A stretch of 64,000 bases of DNA, from contig JAIVFJ010000227.1 in NCBI GenBank assembly GCA_025765615.1, positions 34,463 to 98,462 on the forward strand. The letters are read 5' to 3'. Position 1 is the first letter of the stretch. Each line of letters begins with the position of its first letter. Under the pieces are notes generated by a model. It was given only the letters and a program-made list of their open reading frames with translations, ran no database searches and was not told the DNA's origin. Positions 41,847-53,900 of the stretch are shown here, piece after piece. The DNA comes from Zopfochytrium polystomum. Its lineage: Eukaryota > Chytridiomycota > Chytridiomycetes > Chytridiales > Chytridiaceae. The position numbers and the translations under genes were made by a program.

Positions 41847-43046
41847 GTCTGGGATTGCAGAAGGTAAGAGTGAACGATTTGTAGGGCGAAGGAGACAAGA
41901 CACCATACACGATCTAAATACGACAATTTTTCCAAGCCAACGCCAACCCCCGCCCACTTGACTTCGTTTCAATACGACCACTGAAAGCCTTGTGACAGCA
42001 GGGTAGGATGGCTTTATTCATATCATGATGCACTTATTACCAGCATCGATTTGGCGGGTAGATGTTATGAATTGTTACGCGCTATCAAGTTGAGAAGGCC
42101 AATAATCACAGCAACACTGGCTTGTGTCTTACGAGGCCGCAGCGTGCATTTCGAACGTGCCTGACTTGAAAAGAGCGAACCAATCTTTGCTGCTGTCTGG
42201 TCGACCTTACTACCCGACTTCCAGATGAAGCTAGGAAAAAGAGTAAGTGAAAACAAGAGAGAGTGAGAGGGTGGAAGTGGAACAGAGGAAGAGAAAATCA
42301 TGAAACGTGACCTGAGAGAGAATACCAAACTACAAGCTGGTTCAGGCGTCCCGGGCTGTTTTGTGCAGCCAACCATCCAATGGATGCCAATGGCGAAAGG
42401 GTTCCTTCGTCAAAAATTGTTGAAAGAGTTAAAGAGGTCTGCATTAGCAGATGGGGAAATGGATGTGTGAGAGAGAGACTCACGAAACGTGACAGAGGGC
42501 GAATGCCAAAGTGCCAGCTGGTCCAGGCATACTGGGGTGCCGACTGTCCAGCCCTTGAAGATTGGCGACGCGTCTCCAATGATTTTTTCGAAAATCTAGC
42601 GCCAAGAGCACCCTAACCCACCACCCTACCGCAACAACAACAACGCACTCTGCCTGAACACTTCAACCAAAACGTGATAGGCTCACTGCACGACGATGGC
42701 ACGCGAAAGAAATCCGTGGTTTTGTCTAAATCTGCGTACCACCCACAGCCAAAGAACGATCGCTACATAAAGACCTAAAGCCTCGTTCTTTGCACAAGAA
42801 TGACGGTTCGTAAGGGTACGAACGACTCCTTGACAGCCTTATTTTCGGATCTTCTTGACAGCGCTTTCGACTAGAACTATTCACTCACTCACAAGGATCT
42901 GCTCGTTTATGGCATGGTTAATGATAATGAAGGAACAGCAGCTCAGCAAGAATGTTAGCTTTCTGCTTGCAATGTTCGCTTGACTTGTCTGTCCGGCTCC
43001 CTTTTTCCCAAAATTTCTTTATTCCCATTTCCATCAACCAACAGCA
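41847..43046. other. Intergenic region without a supported gene
   Basis: About 1.2 kb. It includes two weakly similar segments of about 85 nt (about 42298-42370 and 42482-42560) and should include the RPL43 promoter. No domain is recognised in its frames. Confidence 0.45.
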
Positions 43047-43665
43047 ATGGTGGGTACCCTATCCATCTACCTCATCCCCTCCAATCCCATCCCATCCAAC
43101 CGCCATCAGTCGCTTTCTGGCGCGCCAAACTCGCTGTGTGCTGCAATCTTGCGATCGTACTTTGGCGATCGCCACTCCGTGGACCGTGGATCTGTTGATT
43201 ACAGCAAGCCTCGCTAACCACTGCGCCCTACGCAGGCCAAGCGCACTAAGAAGGTCGGCGTCGTCGGAAAGTACGGTACCCGTTACGGTGCTTCCCTGAG
43301 GAAGCAGGTGAAGAAATTCGAGATCACCCAGCACGCCAAATACACGTGCACCTTCTGCGGCAAAGTAAGATCTCCCTTCGTTCACGATCCTCCCCCCCGG
43401 TCCTCACGATCGGATCTCGGCGATGGAGGTGCTAATCTCGTTTGCACCAATTACAGGATGCCGTCAAGCGTGAGGCGGTCGGCATCTGGAAGTGCAAGGG
43501 CTGCAAGAAGGTTCTCGCCGGTGGTGCGTGGACCGTTGGTACCTCAGCCGCCGCAACTGTTCGGGGTACCATCCGTCGTCGTAAGTCTCAGTTGACGACC
43601 CGATTCGGCATACGCGCCAAGCCTAACTTCTCTACTTTCCAGTTCGTGAGCTTACCGAGGCGTAA
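43047..43665 (+). CDS. RPL43: 60S ribosomal protein eL43 (RPL43/RPL37A)
   Basis: Exons 43047-43049, 43236-43364, 43457-43580 and 43643-43665 splice in phase to 92 residues, exactly the family length. The first coding exon is only the ATG. The protein has [20 protein letters not shown], a zinc ribbon with C-x2-C (CTFCGK) and C-x2-C (CKGC), then AGGAWTVGT and the conserved IRRLRELTEA end. Confidence 0.97.
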
Positions 43666-43925
43666 ATCATCTCACTGTCCTCTGCACGCATATGTTCGGT
43701 TGTGGCGCTGGCTGGGATGATGGGTTATTGGGATTTCAGGATCGCATCGTTGGCGGATCAAGGATTGTTCTCTGCAGTCAGCCGATGAGGATGCTGGTTT
43801 TGGACTGATCCCTGGGAGAGATTCGGTGATGTTCACCAATAAAGACGGCCCGACGGCTTCTTGTTACATCTTCTTTAACTATATATTCATAAAGTCGAAT
43901 GAGATGCCCAAGACAGTTAAAGAAG

Positions 43926-44720
43926 TCACTTCAAGTACTTGAACGCAACGAAGGCCGCGATTGCAATGGCGGGCACTGCAATGTACAGAAGGCTTGATGT
44001 TGCACAGGTTAGTTTCGAGGATGCGTTCTTCACGGCGAGGATACCTCGACGAGTTCCTACTCGTCTTGACCGGCTTTGAAGTAGAGGCCCACGACGCCGT
44101 CTCCGACTTCTTCGCCTGGCGATCAAGCAGAGCTTCAAATAGTGTCCCAACAAATCTCTGAAGGTCATAGAAAACTTACAGGGCCACTGATCTTCCCAAC
44201 AGCCATTTTCTTCATGAGCTCACGGGCGTCATCGGAGTGGCCGATTTCATCGAACGCAGTTGTAGCATCCACACCTGTGGGCAATCGAGCTTTAGTAGGA
44301 GCTGCAAAGGTGTGTTGAGAACTCACCGCCCTGCTCCAGCAGAACGTCCTCACCGCCCGGGTGCTGTTATCATCAAACGTGTGAGTCGACCGAGAGAACA
44401 AGTTGGGACCGCTAACCTCCTCGAGGAACTTTGTCACATCGATGACCAAGCCGTCGATGACCATATCTAGTAAGAAAGGGAACAAAACTCTGATTAGCCA
44501 ACTCGTTTGTGCGTCACGGCGGGTATGATCAGCTCGGCGCTGTTGGTCAAGTCGGAAATGAGCACTGCATCGTCTCTGCAGAGCTGTGGGCGAGAAGTGC
44601 TGGGGTGGCGAATGATCGAGCACAGATATCAGCGTTGATGCCCTCGGCAAACTCACAGCAAGACTTGCGAGTGTTGTGGGAGTGGACCTCGTCCCACGCG
44701 AAGACCTTGACGTCCGCCAT
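43926..44720 (-). CDS. CYB5: Cytochrome b5, tail-anchored
   Basis: This is an ER or outer-mitochondrial-membrane haem protein donating electrons to desaturases and P450s. Exons 44720-44657, 44466-44417, 44363-44327 and 44274-44180 give the haem domain with HPGGEDVLLEQGG (first haem His) and FDEIGHSDDARELM (second haem His). A linker and a C-terminal helix anchor (LLYIAVPAIAIAAFVAFKYL) follow. Between the haem domain and linker (44158-44179) there is either a 22-nt GT-AG interval or one extra base in an A4 run (44171-44174). Either solution keeps the frame. A further intron precedes the tail exon. Confidence 0.9.
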
Positions 44721-45024
44721 TTTCAATGAAGTCAAGGTGACAAACCAGACCAAGTTTGAAAAAGCACGCAAAAACACTCGACGGCTTTTTGCCACCGTGA
44801 GCGCGGCTCAACTTTTCGCCGATGCTCGAGTGACCTCATCGACTAATAACAAACCAGGAAGATTTTGGGGCATATTCTCCGTTGTAGAGTGAAATGCATT
44901 GTCGCTTTCCAAGAGTTCAAGGGCGTATCGCGAGTGAAGGTAGCCTCAAGCACTGGCGTTCGAACGGTGAGCAGAACACTCTGAGGTTAGGAATTCTGGA
45001 CTTGTCAGCTGGTTGCCAGCAACG

Positions 45025-45858
45025 ATGGAGTTGCCAATTGTGAGCTATGACAAGACCGAGTACATCGAAACAGTGAGTTGCCCACCGATTCGAGTATTTT
45101 GCTTAACAAAACCACCAGGACACCAAGAATAAGGTCAGCCGAAAGAGCATCATCTGCGGATCACAGAACATCATCTTGGGTGGCCGGGTAAAATCCAACT
45201 CCTTTGTGCTCGCCCGTCAGTCACCTCTTGACTCCGCGCCACAGACCATAATACAAACGGACTGCGTTGTAAGAGGCGATCTACGGCGATCGGGTGGTGG
45301 CAACTCGGTTGTCGTGGCTGTTGGCAAATACTGCCTTCTGAGCCAGCGATCGGTCATCAGACCACCCAGCAAAACTTACAAAGGGTCCGTCCATTAATTG
45401 TTTAGAGTTCTTGCTTTTTGACTAAAATGGTCTTCAAGGATATTTTCTTATTATCCTATGAAGATTGGGGACCACGTTCACATTGGAGAAGAGACCATCG
45501 TTGAGGCAGCGAGCATCGGCTCATACGTCATAATCGGCAAGAATTGTGTTATCGTAAGTTAACTGCTGTTAAGGTGGTCTGTCTCATCATTCTGTTCTAA
45601 ACCGCAGGGCCGGTTCGCGATTATCAAAGATTGCTGCAGAATACTAGACAACACTGTTATCCCACCCAACACAGTCGTTCCGTCCTTCTCGGTCTATGGC
45701 GGTAACCCAGGTAATTTGGCCATTGGGTCCTTTGTCAGGAAGGCTGACGCGTGTTTATTGCGACGTTAGGGCTGCTCGTGGATGAACTCCCAGAGTGCAC
45801 GCAAGATGTGTTTGAAGGCTATACCAAAGACTATTTTCAAAATTTCGTCCCGAGATGA
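45025..45858 (+). CDS. DCTN5: Dynactin subunit 5 (p25)
   Basis: This is a left-handed beta-helix subunit at the pointed end of the dynactin complex, which helps dynein bind cargo. Exons 45025-45072, 45119-45187, 45245-45384, 45439-45553, 45608-45710 and 45770-45858 join in phase to 187 residues. The protein keeps the family sequence nearly throughout: [61 protein letters not shown] and [18 protein letters not shown]. Its stop lies 25 nt from the stop of the convergent USP39 gene. Confidence 0.96.
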
Positions 45859-45883
45859 CCTTAACGAAAATCCGACGGGGGCG

Positions 45884-47898
45884 CTAAATTTGCTCCCAGA
45901 TCTTCGTGTCGTGTTAATAGCGCCGGCGACAGTTATAGAGTTGCATACCTGAATATATGATTCTGAAAGGAAAATCATTTGTGGCGCAATTTCCTCAACG
46001 AAGAGGTCTTGGATTTGGAACCACTGATCCCGGCCCTTCGAATGGACATGAACCTTGTACTCACCCGAGGACGCGCCAGGCCGTCCACCCTCATGGCAGA
46101 TGTTGGCAACTAGGTCATACTTGTATTCGCCGGGCATCGCGCCTTCTATATCTGTTTTGTTTCACTCAGAATTAGAACAGAAAGCACCACGTCCAATGGT
46201 AAATCTGACAACTCACAGTCACTCATGTCGACATTTTTGATAGGAAAATTGACAATCGTAGGATTCTTTTCCTTCGAGAAGTTGTTTTTGTAAAACCGCT
46301 TCATGTGTAGAATGAGAAACTTTGGTACTCTTGTAATTTTCATTCTCTTCATCGCAGTCGATGTTTCCTTCAAACCCCAAGTCAGCCTTTACTGTAACAA
46401 AACTGCACGTGTGCCAACCTTCCACGTTGTGCCATCAAACCTTGTGAGGAGGGTCGTCAAAGGCACTTGGGGAATGATGCTTTTCTCAAGATCGTCTTGA
46501 AAGAGCGGAGGTGGTGGCAGATCCAATGCAAGAAAGAGGAAGGGATTCTGCGTTGTTTCCGTTTCTTGCTGGAGTTTAAAATGCATGCAAGCGACCAATT
46601 GAGAAATAGTACCTTTCGGCGTGTAGAAGGCCGCCGTTTTTCCGTCGGCAGCAATCTTTCCTGATTCAACGCGAACTTCACCTTGGAAAACTTGGTGGAT
46701 TATGCCTGATCACGAGGGTTCAGTAAACGCGAATCCAAGGCGCATTGCAAGACCCACTGCTTCCATTCTTCTTGGTGCCACCGAGACCAACATGCAGCGA
46801 ATTCAGGAACCAAACGAGGAATTCGATAGGGTCAGACTGTTCCGACAGACGAAAACGCTTTTTGCTGGCATTGGATATTTCTTGCACAAGTTCGTGCGGC
46901 GACACTTGCCCCTTAAAGGCCCGAGGGTTCCAGATCTTGCGCAGTAATAAGCCGAAGCGTTTACCTTGTGATTGTTAGCTCTGTCACTGGGTTCCGACTC
47001 AACTTACATAGTTCCGAAGATGAAGACGGTTCAACCTTGAGGAAAAAGTCGCGAAGGGGTTTCACGTGCGTGAGGGCTTGAAACACTACGTTCATATAGT
47101 CATTTGCCTTTATGTTGTTCAAGCCGACGAATCCTATTGGCCAATTTGAGTATATTCCGATTATTTGGGGAACACTTGACCTGGCAGGTAGCCCTTGTTG
47201 TTCAAGTCGTAAGCGTAGGCAGTGTTTAAGTCCATGCTTTCAATTTGCTTTGCAGTAAAAGTGGGCCATAGAACATACTGCATAATACGTAAGCAAATGT
47301 TCCAAGACTCGGAAGCGAACCTTTATGTCGTTCAAGGATGCGTCGAAAACTTCGTTTCCATCTGGCAGAATGTAAATCTTGCAACAGTGGTTACTCCAAA
47401 AGTCGAATTCTACGGTAAAAATAGCCTCACTCACTTTCAGACTCTCAAGATTTATAAACACGTGATGGTCCTCTTGCAAGGAGTGCAAGTACGCATGCGT
47501 TGTTGGACCTCTCCCTTTCATGGAACACCGTTTCAGCGTTCCGTCAGGCACGGGATGATGTTGAATAAAATACCTTGAAAGTATTTCCCGCACACAAGGC
47601 AGGCATAGACATTAAGATTGGAGAGGGAAACAGAGCACAACTTCTCAAAGTCGAAATCTAGCATATATCGGTTGATGGTTTCCAGAAACAGACCGCTCGC
47701 GCCATCGGCCACTTTGGCTTTCCTGCGCGCGTTTCGCCATTGTAGCCACTCTTCGTCGTTATCATCGCCGTCATCCGGTGCGTCTCTCTTCTTTCCCTCG
47801 GAGGAAGGCCGGTCACCGCTGTGCCGAGCAGTGTCGGGCTGACCACGATCTGCTGCCGCCTTAATCGTCGTCGACTCCTCGCCGTGGACTGCCGCCAT
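45884..47898 (-). CDS. USP39: USP39/SAD1-like tri-snRNP assembly factor
   Basis: A spliceosomal, catalytically inactive ubiquitin-protease homologue needed for U4/U6.U5 tri-snRNP function. Multiple short exons encode the zinc-finger UBP region (INRYMLDFDFEKLCSVSL, CLVCGKYFQGRG) and the pseudo-catalytic box GLNNIKANDYMNVV, where the usual catalytic Cys is replaced. SPHELVQEISNASKKRF, FLVWFLNSLHVGLGGTKK, KEKNPTIVNFPIKNVDMSD and a C-terminal YDLVANICHEGG ending SESYIQIWEQI complete the family order. The start is taken at the ATG at 47898; an Asp/Glu-rich N-terminus follows. It is divergent from HEATR5. Confidence 0.92.
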
Positions 47899-47955
47899 TG
47901 CTGCGGATGTTTGATCTGGACTTGTCCAAAAATTGGTGTCGCTCGTCGCTGTCAA
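47899..47955. promoter_or_regulatory. 57-bp bidirectional promoter, USP39/HEATR5
   Basis: The start codons of the two divergent genes are only 57 nt apart. No TATA box was seen. Confidence 0.6.
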
Positions 47956-50900
47956 ATGTCAAGACCAGATCACGGCAGCGCCGGAGTTGGCGGCGCCGTG
48001 GCACTGCCGTCGCTCGCGATTAACATCGAGGAACGGGTCGCTGCGGCTGACTCAATTGAGAAAAAGGAGCAGATCGTATTCCAGTGGCTGTCGTCGGTCG
48101 AACGCGATCTCGAGCGATCGTCCACGGAGAAGGCGAGTTCACGTTTCGCCATTGAGTACGTGACCTGACGTGAACTCGAACGCGCAGGCAGCCATCGCCG
48201 CCGCACAGCCATCTGTTCAGGCACTCTTATTTAAATTCTTACGGGAACGGTGCCGCGACCGACGCGTCCGATCCGTCAGCTCGTTGGTCGCATTTACGTT
48301 TTGATATTCACACTGGGCGAGACGCGCACTTTGTTTGATTGCCTCGCCTCTATTCAAGGGATTCTGAACCAAAAAAAGCTTGACGATGTTACCATAAGGA
48401 TGTTCGTTGATGCTTGCGATTTTGCTCTGTCCATGTGGCTTACAGCCAATCTCCAGCGCAGCCATTCATTGTATAGGAGTGATAAGCGAGACAGTTGGGC
48501 AAAAGGTAGCCATCGGTGTTTCGCCCAGACTCTAACTTCAGTCAGGTGCTTTCGCTCTTTGCAGAATCGGTTTCGCTTTTATTACGGTCTTTGCGATCAG
48601 TGAAAGAATCGGAGGTGAGGCACGGACGGTCGAGTTTAGTACTTGGTGCTCATTCGTTGCTGCAGGTTGTCATTCGCTACGAGATCTTGCAATCGCTCTC
48701 AAAAGGATTTAAAGGTTGTGGAAAAGGTGCGACAGATGCCACGTGCAAAGATGTGATCAAAGTCGCTCGGGCGGCTCTCGCCGATAAACTTTTCGTTATT
48801 CGCAGTGCGGGAGCAGAGGTAAGTTTACCAGAACCGGTGATGGCCCATTGATTTGAAGACTTAGTTGATGGAAATGATTTATCGGCACACCGTCACCGCA
48901 CGGCCAGTAAAACTGGAAGAATTTGACAGCCTACTCGCAGTTTTCTTTAAAGCACTTGAAGGATCCAATTACCACAGCCGAAGAAGTATTGCTTCTGCCG
49001 CTGGCCTGATAGCAAGCTTCTCCCAGACAATGAAATCGAAAATACCTGCGAAGAAGGGAGCGAAACCTTCCACCCAAGTGGAAGGAGGCACTGGTGACGA
49101 TTCGACAATTTTGTCGGTTGACGAAATGTGCGCCCTTTTTTCCAACCATTTTGGAAGAACCTCACTCCGGGACGTTCGAGTTGGAGTCATTGAATCCTTT
49201 GGGTTCACATTCAGAGAGTTGGGGCTTTCTTTTGTGGAATCCAACTTCACCACAATCGTAAAGCATATTGTGGAATTAATCAGCAACCCGAAAAACACAC
49301 CGTCTGATGCGGAAGCGTGCTTTATGCGAGAGTTGGGATCTTTCCTGTTCCGCGATATTATTGGGAAAATGCTGCCGGAAGCGAGCCAGTTAATGGCTTT
49401 AAAGGACCTTACTCATCTATTCCTTAAGCGATGGTCATCGTCTGGTATAACAGACTTCAACACGACGTCTTTGACACTTGTGTTTGTCCTAAACGAGGTG
49501 TCATTTCTCATATCGGAGCTGGGAGCAGCAGTTTCGTCTGTCGAGGACGTTCTGTATGACAACCTCATGAATCTCATCGCGTATCCCGCTCTTCTTGTCA
49601 ATCTGTCACTCGCCTGGTGCTTTAAAACCTTATGCTACGCCCACCCGCGCATTTTGACGCGAGTAGTCGACAAGCTAATTTCAAACCTTCAAAAAGACAC
49701 TTCCAGCCTCACCACCGACAAGCCTGATACTATTCCAAAGTTCGTTGGCCTCGCCAACTGCTTAGCCTCCGCAATTAGCGTGATTCAATACCGAAGCCTA
49801 CATGTTTCGCTTGAGTCCGCAGCAGTTGTTTTTGGCATTGCCACCCAGCTTCTTAAACTGTCATCGACTGGGAAAGATGCTAAAGTGGCCAACACACAAA
49901 TGCGAGTCGGCTGGACTCTACTTGGATCCTTGGTGACTCTCGGCCCCAATTTCGTTAAGGTGCACCTGTCCCAGCTCCTGCTGTTTTGGAAGAATATTTT
50001 TCCGAAGCCAACAGCTTCGAAAGAAAACTCCACAAACAGAGGAGAGACAGAATGGCACACAGCTTTATTGACGCGAGATTGTGCACTGGCGTGCTTACAA
50101 AGTTTTCTGGAGCGCAACTCTGACCCACTCGTTTCAATCGATGTTGCGAAGCGAATCGTTGTTTGCCTCAACAATTGCGCGACTTTCCTCGGTTCCGTTC
50201 CCCAGGTGTATCCCTCTGCCAGTGGAAATTTCGCAACTCGTAAACGACTGGTTGAGCTTGAATCGTCAGTGAAGAAGCGGCTTCTGAATTGCTTCCGACT
50301 CGTGAAGCCGATGACTTCCTTCGAGACAAGCTATGAAGCTCTTACCCGACTTTGTGTGCAAACGTTTGCTCCAGACCCGGATGTTGTGGTCGATCGTGTG
50401 ACGGAGCCCATGGGTTCTAACTCTGGGGCAGGTTCATCCGCAACAGCTGTTGCCAAAGGAAATCAAGGACCCTTCGATCTATCCCTTGCGAACACCCTTA
50501 TTGCGATCGAGCTGGCGCTGGGAACCAGCGGAGAATCAAGATCGGGACTTTCTCTTCTTGCTCCGCGCGACACTGATCTACGACGTGCTGAAATGCTGGT
50601 GGGTGGTCTGTTTCATTTGTAGAATGCGAAGTGAATTCCTATCCTGTGCTTGTAACAATATGACAGGTTGAACTAAGAACGGCGAACGTCACTGAATTCG
50701 ACACCGCATCGGCGTTTTCGCAATCCCCGCGGGCTGCTCAGCGAATATCTCGACCGATAACTGTTGGCACTGTCAACGCTTCAATCGAGCTGTTCGGATT
50801 GCTGTTTCCTCTGCAGTCGGCCCAAGTGCAAGAAAACACCATTGAGCAACTTATAAAGTATTCCAAGTATAACGGAGTGAAAATGTCAGGAGCACGCAAG

Positions 50901-53900
50901 CTTGCCCTTCAGCTGAATGCTGCCACGGCTCTATTGTTTGCATTGCGTGCGGTAATTGCCAAACATGGGTCTCTGGCAAGCGAAAGAATTCCCGTCGCTA
51001 CTCGAGATCTTGTAGAGGTGATTGAATATCTTTTAGTTGGCCCTTGTTCTCAATGACATTCAGGAAATGCTTTCATCTCCAGTGCCGATATTGCGTGGAC
51101 TAGCTTGTGAAACCCTTGGATTGTTGTCGCGTGTTGTCTCGTCTGGCGGCTTCGTTAATCAGCTTGTTCAAAATTTAGTTGACCAGATTGTGAATAATCG
51201 CGAGCCGCACAGTCGCGCAGGCTGCGCTCTCGCACTTGGCTGCATTCACAATCACGCCGGTGGAATGGCTATTGGAGCGCATCTTAAGACAAGCGTAGGA
51301 ATATTGCACTCCTTGAGCAGCGATTCGCACCCGCTTGTTCACGAATGGGCTCTCCACGCGCTCTGGCTCACCATCGAAAGCTCGGGACTAATGTTCGGAC
51401 CTTACGTGAATTCAACTTTATCCCTAATGACAAAGCTTATGATGGCCGATTCGCACGACATCGCAGCTGGTGGATCTGCTTTCACCGCCACGGAAAACAA
51501 TATGAACATCCTGCCAACTCTGGGGAAAATTCTATATGCCGTCGTTGGCGTGATCGGACCGGAGTTGGAAAGCCTTCCAAGAGTTCGCGAGCTTTGCTTC
51601 TGTCTCTTCGAAGAGTATAAGAACGACTCTGATTTCTTCGTAGCAGTGGAAGCAATCAAATGTATTCAGCAATTCATCATATTCGCCCCAAAAACCGTGG
51701 ACATGCCAAAACTCATACCTTTCCTGCAACTCCAGCTGGGAGGTGGCAATCCGCAACAAATTTACCTATTGCGGAAGGCAGCCGTAACCTGTCTCTACCA
51801 ATTAACTCGAAAGGACCCCGGCTTGGTCCTGTCAGCTGCCGCTAATGGACAACTCGAGGAGCAGTTGTTTGCCCTTTTGGATGTTGAAACGGACCAGACC
51901 GTGCGAGACGAAATCAAGGATATTCTGACAAGCCTGTTGCGTTTTTGTTGCACCGAGTAGGCCGTCCCGATGGCTTGATCTGTGCAAAAACATCCTTGCA
52001 AAAGGTGGATCCGCGGCAGGGGCAGGCGCGCCGAACGCACCCACAACACAGCCAGATGAAGAGGACGAGGACGTTGAGGTTGGTGCAAAGCCGGTGACTC
52101 CTCCGAAAGACAGCACGAAGGTCACCAGCCAACCTGCATCGTCGATTGTTCTCCTTCCCCGTTGGCAAACCCAAGTGTTTGCTCTCAGCAGCCTGCGTCA
52201 GGTGCTGACTGTGATTTCCGAAAGTGGAAAGAAGGATCATTTCGATTTGGAGCTTGCAAGGGCTTCTGGGCCAGAGGCAGATTTTTTGGTGTTAAGAGTC
52301 TCTGATCTGATTCGAATGGCCTTCAATTCTGCGACTGCTCCTGTGCACAACCTGCGTTTGGAAGGCTTGTTTCTGCTACAAGACGTCCTTGAGGTATTTC
52401 GTTTCTGTTATATTTCGTGCTTTATCTAAGGCTGGTGAAAAGAAATTTGCTCAAGCTTCGGACCCTGACTTTGAGGGGCACTCATTATTAGAGCAATTTC
52501 AGGTAATCCATCTCTTGGCAAATCATCGTCGCGTCATCTTATAAAGTATTAGGCCCAAATAAGCGCCGGCTTTAACTCCTGCTTTTGCCCTAGATTCGTC
52601 TCCTCACATTACTAGTCTCGCTTGTGGTGTTCTTGCAGGTTATCTCGGGACTGGAATAACAAAGACGTTGGATCTCTGAGTCGTGTATTGAAACTGCTCA
52701 CTGGAATGCTCGAGTCTTGTCAATGCAAGTGTTATCATCGAAGTAAGGGAGCGACTAACATTTTTCGCTTCAGCTGAGGCCGAGACTCCGAACCTCTGCT
52801 CCCACGAAGAGCAATGCTCAAACTAGCAATCCTAACTTCGTGGGCCGAAGTTAAGGTGTTCTCCGAGGATTTGAAGTTCTTGCAACCTGTAGTCGAGCCG
52901 TGAGCCATCCTAACTTTCAGTCTTCTTCGCACCGCTCTGAAGCGAATTCAGCCATTTGCAGGTGCTTGGTACGTTGTGGACATCAATACTTCGTGAATAT
53001 GCCAGGATGAAAATTGATGTCGATGCGATTACTCTTGGTTTCGACGATGCAAGCGGATCCACAACCGCTGATATGTATATAGCTGCTACTCGTGACGTGA
53101 TTTCTCCTGTAGGCACTTGGCTGGGGCGAAAGCACTTTCAAACGACTGACTTGTTTCGCAGTTTTACAAAGAAAGCTGGCCAGTCATTTTGGATGCCTTC
53201 ACAAGCTTAACGGCGGATCATAAGGCCATTGTTGACACTGTTATGACTGAAATGAAAGAAAGTGAAAGCAAGTACGACCTTCCTGGAATCCTCCTGGTCT
53301 CGCAGTGGAATCGATTTCTCGAGAAGTCCTTTGGAGGAAGTAGTGCAGCGTCGCCCTCAAATGACAACAATGCCCTTTTCAAATCACGGACCTCTACACT
53401 AGCGACTTGCTTGATTTCGATCCAAAGGCTCTTTTCGAATGGGATTCTGACAGCTGAAGTCTGCCGAAAGTAAGATTCTTCCATCCCCTCTTTCCATCTG
53501 CAAGTGTTTTTAAGGGCGCTTTATGTCGAGCTGCTGAACTTGTTCGACCGTGTACTGGCAAGTGCGGATGTAAAATCGCAAAATTCGGTCATTGAAGTCG
53601 TCCTTGCGCTGTCTTCGTCAAGATACTGACACTCGTCGAAATCAATTCCACGAGGATGCTTTGTGAGGTCGACACGAGTGGGCGCTTGCCGTTAATCGCT
53701 TTCAGAGGCTCCGCAGACTCTCTTACCGCTGTCACCGCGGGCGATTTCAAGTCGTTTTCCAAATTGTTCGCAACTGCGAAGTTGATTTTGAATGTATTCT
53801 TGCATCACGTTCCGTATCTTTCAAACAGCCCCACGGCAACAGGTACTGTTGCTTTCTTTCATTCCATTCTTCGGTTTTGTCTGATTCCTTTCCTTGGGCA

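Noticed and set aside
51922..51960. A 25-nt GT-AG interval in HEATR5 that would restore frame as an ultra-short intron
   Set aside because: Deleting one T from the T5 run instead gives exactly the family spacing between flanking conserved motifs. Splicing would remove family-aligned residues.
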